Assembly (NCBI GenBank): GCA_951799445.1
Contig: OX637296.1
Span: forward strand, 21,266,001-21,330,000
Source of the DNA: Pseudisothecium myosuroides
Lineage: Eukaryota; Streptophyta; Bryopsida; Hypnales; Lembophyllaceae
Reading direction: 5' to 3'
Length of the DNA: 64,000 nucleotides
Shown piece after piece: positions 11,401-24,099 of this stretch (position 1 is the first letter of the stretch; each line of letters starts with the position of its first letter). Below the pieces are notes generated by a model, which was not told where the DNA came from, searched no databases, and worked only from the letters and a program-made list of their open reading frames with translations. The translations under genes and the position numbers were made by a program.

Positions 11401-13004
11401 ATAACTCTTGATCCGACACTGTCTTCAGTGATCTTTCCCTAAAAATTCCAGTATTTCACATTCAGAAGATTAAATTACAATGCTTGCAATGATTAACGAA
11501 GCAGCCTTCCAAGCTTTCATTCCTCATGTCTCGTCCTCCAACAACACTACTCACACTAGCTCGAAACTGGGAATCGTGACCAACTGACCACGAAGTCTCC
11601 AAAACAACACAGGTACGAACCATTTCAAAGTTCCTATTTTTGTTGCAAAATCGATCATTGCAAATGGCCCTTTCTCTAGTAGTGAAATTATGCGTACCTT
11701 GTAAGATCTCACCTTCTCCATAGAACACAGATGTTGCTTACAGTTGTTGCATTGGTAATGCATCCGGTTGACAACTGACTCGGCATTGGCGTCCGTATTC
11801 ATACTGAAGCTCGTAGACTTGCAGCGTGAGCACGGAGGGCCTATCCACGGAATCGATGCGGAGCGGACGCTTCTGCCCTTGGCTCTTGTCATCTTCGACT
11901 GCGACCGCGACCCATCTTCGTGAGAGCTGTGGGAGCCTGTAGGCGCAGGCGCAGGGCCAACAAGATCAAGTTTCTTAGAAAATCCGTCAGGGTCATGACT
12001 ATCATTGACTCCGCCTTCAGCTGGGCTTTTCCCCTTGGGTCCAGTTAAGAGGTCACGATCGTCAACGCAATCTCCCGGCGACTGAGTCTGTTTAGACTCT
12101 ACACTGTCAGTTGCTGGTACTGCTACCTCAGCAGCCTTGCTGATGCCGAAAGCAGCTCGATCATGATCAGGACCTTGGACAGGCGCTTGTGCTGGTGGGC
12201 TTGGTGGAATCTCCGAATAGTCCCTGGACGACGAGAAAAAGTCATTACATGCGCGTATTGGGCAAACGATGAACAGTCTCATCTATAGATAACATATATT
12301 CATGGTTTTCAGAGAGCCCTACAGGACGCACATACACGTGCGGAGGCGCTGCTGAAAGGGTTCCGCAGGCGGTCACGTTCGTGACCAATGCCCGGTTTAA
12401 AGATGATATGATGCTAACGTCAATCAGCACGCACTCAAGAGAACAAATTGCAATGATCCTAATTTGCGAAGAAGAAAATGAAGGTACTGAGCATTTTTTT
12501 GGTTACTCCCAAAAAACTCAACATTTTGCAATGAGAATAAGGTAGCACAGTAAAGAGCAGTCTTAAGCACACATAATATTGTGTTATCGAGACAAATTAA
12601 AGCCCAGAGATAGCAGTGCATGAAAAGTCGATTCGTATTGTCTCCGACTTAGGGTTGGAAACCTACCTTTCCCAATTGACCAGTAGAACCATCGACTGCA
12701 CGGATGGGTGATCAGACCAGCCACGTACACAAAAAACGATCTCACACATGCTCGCACGTACAGAACATCGAAAAAGAGGAACCCGTTACCCGCAAAAGGA
12801 ATTTACTCACATATGAAAAGGACTTGCTCCGGAATCACGACTGCCTCCCTGCAAATCCCCACGCATTGCAATTGATGGGGGCGAGCCTCCTCCAGCACGA
12901 GCCTTCGAATTCTCGCACTCTTCCCGATTCTCCTGTTGCAGTTTCAGCTTGCTGCCTTCACCGACCTGCGTCCTTCCCTGCTCCAGCCCTGACCGCTCCT
13001 CCAT
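8428..13004 (-). CDS. Multi-exon protein with three Dof-like fingers, left-arm copy
   Basis: Mirror copy of the gene at 39707-44294; see that entry for product details. Minus-strand exons are 13004-12811, 12695-12667 (or to 12663), 12223-11713, 10702-10207, 10087-9785, 9615-9437 and 8670-8428. All splice sites of the right-arm copy are kept. The coding differences I found are small. The 11-residue repeat has four units here and five in the right arm, one residue in the repeat-flanking segment is Trp here and Arg there, and one is Val here and Phe there. The open frame is conserved with introns diverging slightly, so both copies may be functional. Function is inferred only from the Dof resemblance: DNA binding in the nucleus, unproven. 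Confidence 0.7.
10535..10666 (-). repeat. 33-bp coding minisatellite, four units
   Basis: Four head-to-tail 33-bp units inside exon 4 of the left-arm gene. Each encodes an 11-residue unit of the form NPNLKAMPPPS with variants. The right-arm gene has five units (42021-42185). The one-unit difference is the clearest length change between otherwise near-identical coding arms. Confidence 0.9.
10787..10795 (-). promoter_or_regulatory. TATA-like box before exon 4, left arm
   Basis: On the minus strand this reads TATATAAAT, 85 bases before the ATG that opens exon 4 (10702). It mirrors the same signal in the right arm at 41892-41900. It could make exon 4 the start of a shorter transcript; see the right-arm entry. 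Confidence 0.35.
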
Positions 13005-13375
13005 CAGGACAGACCGCCTTGATCGCGTGCGCTCGCCCTTGCGTAACCTTATTCCTGGAGACTGGAGTACAAAAGCAAAACCAACAGCAGCGCTAGCACT
13101 GACAAACAAACGGAAGCAGAGATCGATGCAGCGAGCATGTAGTGGATCCGAGCTTAGCTACAGTAGCTTAACTTGCAGCAACTACTGTTGCAGACGAAAC
13201 TCAAAGCCGGCGCCCCCTGGAATGACGGAGCTCGGGCGGGGAAAATTCAAGTGAATTCGAAACGGAGAAGACCACCATAATTAAGTTGTTAATTAGTCAA
13301 GCGGCCGGGGTAGACGACCTTAATTAATTGAAGACACGGAGGCTATAGAGAGTTTTGAAACTAAGCCCCTGGATG

Positions 13376-13671
13376 GTCAATTTCGTTAAAATGACAATAT
13401 TCCCTATGCCATTTTTTTAGACCGCTCGCTCTGAACATCTAGAACAAGTATAGATTTTAGGCATCTAAGATTGTTGCAGATTTCACACATCTAGAACATA
13501 TATAGATTTTAGACTGGCCGTTCTAAAAAATCTAGGACTGGTATAGATTTTAGATATCTAGGACAAGTGTAGATTTCGAAAATGTAGGACAGATGCAGAT
13601 TTCAGACTGGCCGTTTTGAATTGTGAAAGTGCCAAAAGTTAATGAATATCGCCATTTTAATGAAATTGGCC
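13376..13671. mobile_element. MITE with expanded interior, left arm
   Basis: A 296-bp family member with ends GGTCAATTTCGTTAAAATG and CATTTTAATGAAATTGGCC. The internal motif (CTAGGACAAGTATAGATTTT-like) is repeated about five times, making this copy longer than the usual 150-190 bp. Flanks CCCTGGAT and ATCTGGGT match at 5 of 8. It is mirrored exactly at 39040-39335, so it predates the palindrome or has been homogenised. Confidence 0.75.
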
Positions 13672-13895
13672 ATCTGGGTAGCCTCGATCAAGATCGGAAG
13701 CGTGCATTCGAATTTGAATGCCATTTGTCATTTGTCATCCATCTTGCTTTGGAGAAAATGGCCAGATGGAGGAGCGATATCCATGGAAAATTGTATCACA
13801 CAAGGGAGTTACTAGAGTTTATCAATTACCATGGAAGAAATGAAATGGAGTTTACCATCTCATTTTGCCCATTACCATCTAGTAAGTGGTAATAT

Positions 13896-14101
13896 GGCAA
13901 ATTCCATTAAAATGGTGATATTCCAATAATTCCATACTCCATTATCGCATTATCAGACCACCCGGTCTAAACCATCTAGGATGGGTATAGGTTTTAGACC
14001 GCACAGTCTAAACCATCTTGGACAATATAGATTTCAAAACACGATGTCTGACTTGTATAAGTGCCAAAGTTGCGGAATGGCACCATTTTAATGAAATTCG
14101 C
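13896..14101. mobile_element. MITE of the GGGCAATTTCATTAAA family, left arm
   Basis: A 206-bp member with ends GGCAAATTCCATTAAAATGG and CCATTTTAATGAAATTCGC, sharing the family interior (CATCTAGGATGGGTATAG). It is mirrored at 38610-38815. The 225 bp between this element and the one at 13376-13671 carry no recognised feature. Confidence 0.7.
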
Positions 14102-14310
14102 TATCAATTCAATAAGTGTTCATTTTTATTTCATTAAAGAAGGAAGCCCATTGTGGACCCTACGCATAGTTATGCTTATTGGATTTATGAATATTTTTTG
14201 GTATATAAAAGAAAAATTAGAAAATGTTCTACGTATACTTTTGATTGATTTGTTTTTGAAAAGAGAAAGACATATTACAAATTTTGTTCAAAACACAATC
14301 ATATAGCTTT

Positions 14311-15065
14311 CCAAGATAATTGCAAGAATGATAGGTCTGTTGATTTCATTCTACTTTGGCAATTTTCAACCTTTTTGGAAGGAATATTATAAAATTAGAA
14401 TTTATTTATTTTTAAATATTAAAAGTATGATCAATGTATACACTTGTGAGAAGAAGTTATCCTAGGAAATAAAAGCATAGAAAAAATCTCTAAGTAGAAA
14501 AACTAGAGAAGTGCAAAATTTCAAGAAAATAGATACTTCAATGATTAATTTGTAAAAAATAGGAAAAACAATTTGCAAAGAAAATAAAAATTGATCATAT
14601 GGAAGGAATTCAAGGTCACAAGATTTCACCCAAAGAATGAGATTGAAACCATATTCAATGTTTAGAATTGCGGTGTGCACAAAGAGTCAATCAGTTAAGG
14701 AAGCCTATTTGCATAAATGTGAAGGATATAAAATAATATATTTTTTGATGCCCCCCTGATAGGAACATGCCTTCCTACTATTGGAATAGACTACAAAAAA
14801 TTTAGCTCTAAATTGTTAATTTTGAATATTCCATAGTATTTAAAAATCCTAAAATTTAGAATGTGACAAATTAGCAAAATTGTCTTTTAAATATAAAATG
14901 ATTTTAATTATTTAAAAAATATATATAATATTATTTCACTCAAGACAACCATCTCCAATAAAAATTTCAAGTTCATACAGGTCATGCAAAAATTATTGCA
15001 AAGAAAAGCTTGTCACTCTCTACTTGACAAATATTCAATACAAGTGTTTTTTACAATTATGACCC
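14311..15065. mobile_element. Old ~750-bp member of the GGGTGATTGC family
   Basis: Ends read AGATAATTGCAAGAATG on the left and TTTTTTACAATTATGACCC on the right, a degraded form of the family termini. The length (about 755 bp) fits the ~740-bp family size. The interior shares the CCTATTTTTTACAAATTAA-type segment seen in other members. I could not identify a target duplication. Mirrored at 37646-38400. Confidence 0.6.
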
Positions 15066-15345
15066 TAAGTGGAAATTAAACTATTCTTGTCTATTTGGCT
15101 ACTAGTGTAGCTTTTTAAATTTCTAACGCAGCTCTACTGTCAATTGAATTTCAAAAGTATCTCTTCATTGTGTCCCTATGTAAATAATGAATAATCATAT
15201 GGCTATGTATAGAAGCCACATAGTGGTAATCATTGAATTCATTATGGTTGTATTTTTGTAGAATATAGACAAAATCTAGTAAAATTTAGGTCGTGGCTAT
15301 TATAAACAAATAATCCAAGCTACAACATTAGAAAATCTATGGGAT

Positions 15346-16092
15346 GTGTGATTGCAAGAAACACCGGTCTTTTTTTTATATGACGCATAAATTAACAGAT
15401 TTATCATCCGCTATAGTTTTTGAAGTATAAATCCAATGAACTTGAATTTTTTTTTATTGAAGATTGAAGATGGATGTTTCTATTGTAATTATATCCTTTT
15501 TTTTAAATTTAAAAAATAATTTTATATTTAAAAGTCTATTTTTCTAGTTTGTCACATTTTCAAGTTAAAATTTTTTGAGTACTATCAAGTGTTCAAAATT
15601 ATTGACTTAAGTTTCCATGGTCTATTTCCACAACATGCAGACATATTTTGTATTATGGGCATATAAAATAGATTATTTTACGCCTTTCCTGTTTGTACAA
15701 ATAGGGCTCTCCAACAAGCACTTTTGAACATTGATGATGGTTTTAGATTCATTCTTTTGGTGAAATCTAATCACCATCAAGGCATCAATTTCTCATCACC
15801 TTTTAATTTTTTTTCATTATGACATATTTATTATAAATTAATACCTGTTCAAACATATCCTTCTTTAATAGAAAATTGAGGCATAGTACTAGTGGATACA
15901 AATAACTAAGATTGCATAGTATTCACAAAGGACACTTGTTGTCTTGTCAATAGTACAATTTAGATAATCTATAGTATGATCAATAGCTCAAAATTGATGC
16001 AAAAGCTTTCTATGCGGCTTCTAAAATACATAGTATTTAGCGCCTAAATCCCAATTTTGACAAAATGACCCCATCTTTTTTTGCAATCATCC
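15346..16092. mobile_element. ~747-bp member of the GGGTGATTGC family
   Basis: Ends GTGTGATTGCAAGAAACACC and TTTTTTTGCAATCATCC with the usual ~740-bp spacing. It contains the shared interior features (a 'TTGGTGAAATCT' segment and an ACAAATTAA-type word in family order). No clear target duplication. Mirrored at 36619-37365. Confidence 0.6.
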
Positions 16093-16111
16093 AAAAATAC
16101 AATTCACATAT

Positions 16112-17659
16112 TATAATTAGAGGGCTTCAATTTCAAAATCACTTAGAATTTTATCTAGCATTGTATTCTAGAATGTTAAAATATAAAATCCAAAAATCCA
16201 AAAATGATTTACAAAAATAAATATAAAAATAAATTGAAATTCAATTTTATTAAAACTCTCAACAAACACGGATGTGGCTGGTGCTAGTTGCTCAATATAA
16301 GTATGAAGTAATGGTGATAGTTCTTATGATGGTTACACTTCAAATTTAATAAAGAAATAGCTTCTAAAGAATGTCATACACTCATACGTGGTAATGTCAT
16401 CTTTCCATCCATATATATACATTCATTCAAATATGGCAATATCATCCTATGTTAAATTTTATTCGATTAGTTTTAGCAATGTTTTTACATTCATATATGA
16501 TGAATGTATTGCCAATATTCATTTTAAGCCCTTGAATTTGAAATTTTAGATCTGTTTTCAAAATCAAGGCATTCAAATAAGAAAACATCATCAAACTAAG
16601 CATAAATAATAATGGTGTGCGCATTTGAAACGGTTAAGTATCCCATAGTATGTTAAAGAGCTCATTCAAAACAATTAAAGGCACCAAATTCATCATATCA
16701 ACAAGTCAAAACTTCAAATAGATTTAGATATAGACAAAAATAATGTTAAACAATCATGACATTAAATTATTATAGACTTTAGTTGTGTGACTTCAATTTC
16801 AAGTTTTTTTGTCGTGCACCTCAATCTAAAAATTGGGCCTTATCCACAATTAAAAATTCATTGTTATTACATACAATGTCTAAAAAATGCATGCAAAGAG
16901 AATTTGGACTCTCTTTTGGATTCCTAACGAGATTTGCCAAACACTTTGACCCTTTAGATACAAAAACCAAACTTCATAGTTACAACTTAGATATACAAAT
17001 AGTCCGTTTATTTACAACTTAGTGACTCGAATAATTTCACAGCATTCAACAATTGCGTCAAACGTCAAACGTACATTAGGAAAGGCGATGAAGTGACCCC
17101 GGACCATTTTTCACCCTTCATCTCTCTCGACAAAGTTCATGTCTAGTGTTGTCTTTAAAGATTTCAATTGCCTTTGTAACTTCGATCATCTCTCCGCCTG
17201 GATTGCAACCGAGTCGCGTGTCTACCAGCTTTGTTTTCTTTAGAGTTTGTGTGCAGCGTTTGGTGACTCAAACAATCCCAACAAGGATGGCTAGACCAAA
17301 ATGCAGTGTGAGAGTCCCATTGTGCACCAATCCCTCACGCATCGATACCTTGCCTAGAGCGGAAGGCAAGCAAGTCACCGCGACTGCGCTCCGACCCTCC
17401 ATTGGGAGTGTCAAGGAGAACGACAACAATGTTTTGGTGAGACATTCTACCCCATGTCGTCCAAGTACATATATATGAGGAGCCTTGAATTATAATCATG
17501 CATACAAGTTTTGCTTGCTAGACCATTTCCCCATTAAAGTTGCTTCCTATAATTGTGCTTGAAGGAAACATTCTTGGTTCTCACTTCCAAAATGATGCCA
17601 TGCCAATAATTATTTGGATTCAATAAAAGTATTGCTAAATATTGGTTGGTATATAATTA
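16112..17659 (-). repeat. ~1.55-kb repeat unit, left-arm copy
   Basis: Reverse complement of 35053-36600 and related to the rearranged copy at 30690-33960. One end is GC-richer (17146-17478) with a 110-codon open frame, followed by a CATATATATGAGG word that could be a TATA element. The unit may be a degraded transposon or LTR-like piece. The open frames of 60-110 codons in it match no family I know and I do not call them genes. Confidence 0.55.
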
Positions 17660-18690
17660 GCACTTAAGAGTCATATTGTCAAAAGCCCATCACAAACCAC
17701 TTAAATTAGACACAAAAATATTCCAATATACGGACTTTGGATAGACAAACTAAACTCCATTATTTGAAAGTAAGCTCAAACACAAAAATCAAGTAGGCCT
17801 CCGCATATCATGCCTAAGAAAGAAAAATCATCCAAATGGCATGGAAAAATTACCGTGCCATTTTCATGATTTGCCAAAGCCTCACACATTTTGAGAAATG
17901 CACTAAATATTTTATTATACGTAGTAATATATTATTACCATATCATGTGTCATTGTGTCATGGTGGATAAGTATTTTGAAAATAGATGCCAAATTTTTTG
18001 GGATACTGTTTTCTTCCCCCAAAATGGTATGAAATAAATTAAAGACAAATCTTTCTATTCTTAATCAATAGTCACCTATCAAATTACATTTACTAACTTT
18101 AATTAATTATTTAGTAGAGGATGCTGATCTTGTCCATTGGGTATGATTGGTCGATAACTTGATATTGCTAATGTAAATTAAAAAAGATGAGAGGGTTGGA
18201 AATGATTTTCCAAAATTTCTTTTTAATCATTGAAATTTTGAATGTCTTGTCTGTATGATTCCAATAGTATTAATAACGTATTGAAAAATACTATATCCAA
18301 AAGACTATTTGAAACCTTGTAAATTATCATACATTTAATTGCAAGATTGCATATTAGTCTTTTTGAAATCCTAAATACTCTGTTGGAAACACTCTTGATG
18401 GAAACACTTTTATTAAAATTTGTTACATTCCAAGAAAAACATTAATCATGATCTAACTTCTAATATAAAAATTTAATGATTTATGGAGTCAAAATTACAA
18501 AATTAATTTAGAATTTCCTTGGTATCATGTAGATCTTAGTATAAGATTTTGAACCAACTAATATGTAAGTTTAATCTAAATCTAAGGCAAATCAAAGTTT
18601 TTCTTTTGCAATCTTCTTCTTGATTGTCTTTAATAAGTGCTAACAATTTGATGACATGACATTTTCACAATTTACACGATAATCAATGAG

Positions 18691-21600
18691 CTAAGGTACT
18701 AGAATTTTCTTATTTTTAGAGTAATATATTAGAAAATCATGATGGACATGAAGCAGCGGTAAGTTTGGAAGTGCAAATTTACTGCAAATTTTTTGAGTTG
18801 ACCATCCTTGTTCGGGTGTTGAGCATTTGTCGTTAATCTTTGAAGTTAATGATATGCATTAGAAACACTAGTAGCTTTGAATCCTTATTATATGTGCCGG
18901 GGATATTTTTGCACATTACACTAAAGTACGCTCAGAAATTGATGACATGACATTTTCACAATTTACATTACAATCACCAACTTGAGTAACTACAACTTTC
19001 ACATTTCAAATGTGTTAACTACCTGCCTAATCTATTAACTTTCAGTTTCAAGTAAATACCAATAGAAGTTTGCACAATTGTAATTCACCTACTATTGCAA
19101 GAAGACCAGGCAAGTGGCTACTAAGTGAGATACATGCTACCTCATAATTAAACAAACTCAAGGAAGGTTTGAAAATGGCTAACTAAAATAATTAAATGAA
19201 AGATAGGCGTAGGTAATGCATTGCAATTTTGCACTTCAAAACGTCATTCAATTTCAATGCAATCCTTTGGCCATACACCACAACTTTGGCACTTCTCAGG
19301 AACTTGCATCTTGGAACATAAATCTTTATAGTGACAATAGTCTTTTTTTAGGGCTTCATGTAGATTTATGTCACAATTTTTGTCATCATAATTGTTCCAA
19401 TTTAATAAAGATGATGCCTAACTATGTAATTATAGTTATAGTGTCATAAATCATGAATCGAATATTAAAAAATTAAGTAGTAGAGAATTTGGACAAATGG
19501 ACAAATGAATTATGTTATTTTTAAACTTTCCATCTCTATAATGGAAAGAATTCCAATTCTTTTTTTTTTAAGGCTATTATAGAAAGATCAAGTACAAATG
19601 TTTTGCAAGCACATAGTCCCGCAATTCACATACAAGGAATATTAAGTATTTACCTTGTCCCATGGGGAAATGAATTAGAGTTAAACCTTTTATGACCTGC
19701 TAAGTGGTAAATTCCATTTTACTACAATGATAGTAATTAAACTTTTAAAACTCTCTTGTGATTGATGGAAGACCATCTACATTTTAGAGTATAAATTTTC
19801 ACTTTGGCAATGGGATTAATGGGATTGATAAAATTCATTCAAATGATGTGAATTTTCTATGTTTGAATTGTAAAGCTTCTAGCAAGCTTATCTCTGAACG
19901 TGGTTAAAACTTGTCATAGAGAAATGACAAACGTCTACATCATCTGACAACTTGTCCATGTTAATGCACGCACACTTTCCTACTTGGTCAGAGCTGGTAT
20001 AAATTCAAACTCCTATAAATTTTCACATACATTGACTATTAAAATTGAGTACAAATTTCAAACGTTTTCATTCGAACAACCATACAATAAGCATCAATGG
20101 AGAATGTCCAAAAGTAGATACATGAAAGTTGTAATGTGCAACATACTACATGTTATCATGGAAGTTTGAAGAAAAAATTAGTTGTGATTAGAAAGAAAAC
20201 TAATTTCAGACTTAGCCATGTCTAAAACTTAATCTTATTGACCATGATTTGGAATTACTCTATCTTTTGTCAATTCTTTTTTATAACTCCAAAAAAAAAT
20301 TTTGTGCCTTGACAAATTGGTATACATCATTTCAAATTTTTGTATACAAGAATTGAAGGAAATTGACATTTATTTATAGAAATTAAAAAACAAGCAAATT
20401 GACAAACATGCAAATGATGTTGGTTCTCACAATATTTGATTTTTTTTTAGTTGACAGCATGGAATTTGCATTAGCCATTGTAGAGAGAATATAGGTTGCA
20501 ATATAGAGTGACCATTGTTATATTTTAATGCCCTTGCATTTGAAATATTTGGTGAATAGGACTATGGTTGTCTTCCCAAACCTAACAAAAATATAGCAAG
20601 CATGATGTCTACGATGTCTAGTAGATCTTCCATTTGTCTAACAAATTCAATTTTATGGTTGACTTTCAAATAAAGTACTCTTGATTTACCATTTTGACAC
20701 ATTAAAGTCTCATTTCATTGAAGTGTTTCAATTCAATAAACACTTATTACATTCTAAATTTTGGGTCATAATTAAAGTGAGATTTCAAATTGTCTCAACT
20801 ATTAAATATGACCTAATTAAACAAAAATGTCACATATACTCAACATTTGTCTAATACGACATGCAATGTCAAACTTACAACACGACAACAAGAGTCGAGG
20901 GTCATGAAATGTGTCTGAGAAGACAATCCTAAATAGGACAATGGGGATGATTTGATTGATCAGATGATGTTTGATTAGGGTGAATGCATGGTTGGGTGGC
21001 TCACTTTTTTTGTCACAAGCTATTTTCAAGAAGTACTTGTATTGCAAGATGAAATAGACATAGTAAACTCATGTTGTTGAATATAAAAAAATTTATATAC
21101 ATAAGAAACTTTATTATGTTGAAGATTGTGCTTGTTCCTTCTAAAGTTCATCTTAAATTATAGTAGTTAGGGACTTTTGAAGGATTGATTTTGTGACATA
21201 CACCTATGCACAAAATCTTACTTGGGATTTTTTATAAAGAAAAAGAACGTATTATTGGAATACCAACTTACCATTTGTTGTAGTTTAGGTTTAGAGACCT
21301 AGATTCATTTACTTTTAAGTAGAATCATTTATAAAAGTGTACTTATGAACTTTTAAAGCGTCTGATTTCAGCCTTTTTTCCAAAAGTCCATATAAAGGTA
21401 AAAAAAGGTGTTTTCGTATTTTTGTTTTAAGAATCCCGTATAACAAGGAAATCTTTAGGTGGGCTTAATGTTGAAAATTCAATTGATGAACATGACAATG
21501 TATGAACATCCATTAATTCATCTAATGTACCAAAAACTCATCAATATATGAACTCCTATAGTGTCATCCATGAGCCACTCAATCGTGCATTCATCCATTA

Positions 21601-21829
21601 ATCGCCAAGTGAAGCCTTTTTTAGTTTGAAGTAATCCTACTGGCATCAAAGTCTTCTAGTGACAGATGCTGCTGATTATTTGTGTCACAGTCAATCCGAT
21701 AAGCTTTGTTGCATAAAGATGCATCTTGGTAGCTGCATACATTTCCTTAGTTTGGTCATTTATTTTAACTAAGCAATGCTTGAGCAGTAATCGGTTCGGG
21801 ACATAGCTAGAGTCTAAGGTCATGTTAAA
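18691..21829. other. Spacer DNA, no gene recognised
   Basis: AT-rich single-copy DNA at the start of the palindrome spacer. A ~45-bp word (GATGACATGACATTTTCACA and flanks) from the arm edge at 18650-18690 recurs at about 18939-18975, straddling the point where arm symmetry ends. Short ORFs (for example 20817-21047 minus, 21656-21895 minus) show no motif. Confidence 0.4.
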
Positions 21830-22310
21830 GAATTTGTTGAACTCTTTTGCAAAGTGTTTGCTTTTTTCTTTGCAATTGTTTGCAATTTTTGACAATTGAG
21901 TTTTTGTTTACTGTTAGTAATGAAGAAAGTTAGGTGCATAAGTTTATCTTTGGGTGTACACTTATACCTAGCTTAAAGTCTTAAACTGCTAAGGTGGAAT
22001 AGGTTGGAGCCGTAAAATTCAGATTGTAGTCAATAGTACATCATTTGATCTAAATAGTGCACTTCCACATTTGCCTAGGCTTATATGTTCTTCCCAGAAG
22101 GGAGCATGTAAATTACGTACTAGATCATACTTTGCAATTTGTAGAAGGTTTGCCTGAGCCGTTAAATGCCTGGCTAAATGAATGTCACAGATCATCCCAA
22201 TTGGTTAGATTGAGTATGTTCTTGGCATTTTCTTTCACAAGTAGATTTTGGAACTGATAGTTGAATGACTATTCTTTGTCCTCAAATCCATGTAGTGTGG
22301 CTTTATGTAT
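21830..22310. repeat. Dispersed repeat, copy 1
   Basis: About 480 bp that align in direct orientation with 59762-60240. Shared words include GGAATAGGTTGGAG, CATCATTTGATCTAA or its variant, and AGATCATCCCAATTG. No termini or target duplication could be defined. Open frames in it do not correspond between copies, so it looks non-coding. Confidence 0.65.
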
Positions 22311-22559
22311 GCAACAAATAATAGAAACAAGGGAAAGGAGTAAGCCTTTAAAGTACAAGTATGAAATAATTACAAAGCTTGTCAACAAAAAGCCATAGGC
22401 TAGCTTTATTAGCTTTATTCAAGCAAGTTAGGATAGCAAGAGCTTGCATACAAACCTGATAACAAAATCTATAGTACTACAACAATTGAAACTACAACTA
22501 GCATAAAATCTGGTCTCATCTGAATTTTACAATGTGAATGGCTACATCAGAAAAGTTGG

Positions 22560-23480
22560 GCGAGAATATTTGGATGCCATTTTGACAACAATCTAACATA
22601 GAGTCCAGCTAAGTGTCATTTTGAGATTTACTTTGATACTGAGGTGGCACCAAATTATCTTAATATCATTTCAATGCAAAGTCAGCATTGTCATCCTAAC
22701 ATTATTGTAGAGCCATTTTAACATCATTTTCGGGAATATTAATTTAATGTCAATTTGGCATTAGTTTGAGGATCAAAATGATGCAAAACTAGACATACAC
22801 TATTTTTGTGTTATTTTGATGCCAAGTTCACATAAACTAGTCTAATATTATTGTAACAATAATAAGGCACCCAGTAATGCAATGTCATGTATATGCCATT
22901 TCAGTGCAATTATTTTACCATTTCCATGCCATAATGATTGAAATATTTGACTATTACATTTCTGTCAACTTACAGCGTATATTTTCAATGTTAGTTTCAT
23001 GCTACTTTAATGCAACTCTATATATGCACCATTACTTTATCATCTTCACTTAATTGTGCTGCCATATTAGAGCATTGTTGACATGCACATTTTCAATGCC
23101 ATGTTCATGCCAATTTAGCTAACACTATTTGAATGTTATATTGACATCCTTCTATTGTGAGTTAATCCTATATTCATTTTAGGCAATGTCATGCCATTTT
23201 TGCATCATGACAATAATACTTTAATTTTATGTGGGCACAATTTTGACATCCTTTTCTTCAATGCCTATTTGGTGCCATTGCACTACAATTTATATATATA
23301 CATTTCAATGCCACTTCAGAAGACATGGTACATAACAATATTTCAATGTCATTTTTTCATTGTTTTGACATTCACATATTCTTTGGGCCATTTTAGAGCC
23401 AATTGATTGTCATTTTGACACCATCATTTTTCTTAAATTTTTGAAATAAATGTCATATTAGTGCAAATTATTGTACTCTG
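22560..23480. repeat. Degenerate short-period repeat tract
   Basis: Dozens of loosely spaced variants of CATTTTGACATCA and ATGCCATTT, about every 20-45 bases, in one orientation. A second tract of the same character lies at 29620-30340. It looks like an ancient, heavily mutated minisatellite. ORFs inside are by-products of the repeat. Confidence 0.45.
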
Positions 23481-24099
23481 ATAGATAATTTGCTAATAGT
23501 AGCTTACTATAGTACTACTCTTCATAGGCTTGTATCATCTTTTGTATTGTAGTACTTGAAATCCAATGAATAAACTTTAAGATGGATTTCACTTTACTAT
23601 AGAAACAACCACATAAATTGATAGTTAATTATTAAATGAGCATCTAAAATTAATAGTTGCTAGTACTGTACATAGACTTAGTTAGTAAATAGTTTGTATC
23701 ACATTGTAATTATATAGTATGTAGTATATTAGGGAATGAAGTTTGGATACTAATTAGTATACTATAAGCGTTTAATTATCTACCCTTGATAATTAGAAGT
23801 TCACAATTAGGTTTTTAAATTAGCATGAAAATTCTATACTAAGCGGGTGCCTAAAGTCGGTTCATTGTGCCTTCCAAGAATTTTATCTTTTTTTCTAAGT
23901 ACCTAAATGCATACTACACAGTGCAAAAAGAGCCCCAACCTAAGTCTAAGGGCAAGAATTGATTTGGACAAGGTTCCTAACTAGGCCGCGGTGATTTTAT
24001 AATAAAAATAGAGACAATCTAAATTTAGCAATCTCAAGTTATAGACAAGCTCATGCCATTTTCAAAAACATAAATTCATAAAAATCTAATACTACTAAC

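Larger units (their letters stand above)
5285..18690. repeat. Left arm of a large palindrome
   Basis: This arm is the reverse complement of about 34021-46905. Paired positions sum to 52711-52712 over the inner part, 52687 near 12.2 kb, 52720-52722 at 8.4-10.1 kb, and about 51425 at the outer end, because the arms differ by indels. The inner part (about 12.4-18.69 kb) appears identical to its partner, including every ORF. 9-12 kb has a few substitutions plus a 24-bp and a 33-bp indel. The outer 5.3-8.4 kb is clearly diverged and carries extra insertions (two MITEs and the 1-kb Dof fragment). At the inner edge similarity stops sharply at about 18690. Confidence 0.93.

Noticed and set aside
12704..13096. 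130-codon ORF antisense to exon 1 of the left-arm gene, and its mirror at 39615-40007
   Set aside because: It overlaps the exon with the good donor on the other strand and has no splice or motif support. Its openness follows from the GC-rich exon composition.
17146..17478. 110-codon ORF in the 1.55-kb repeat, identical in both arms
   Set aside because: Identity reflects arm homogenisation. The diverged spacer copy breaks the frame, and no protein family is recognisable.
22560..23480. CATTTTGACATCA tract considered as a regular satellite
   Set aside because: Spacing and sequence of the motif are too variable to define a unit. It is listed only as a degenerate tract.
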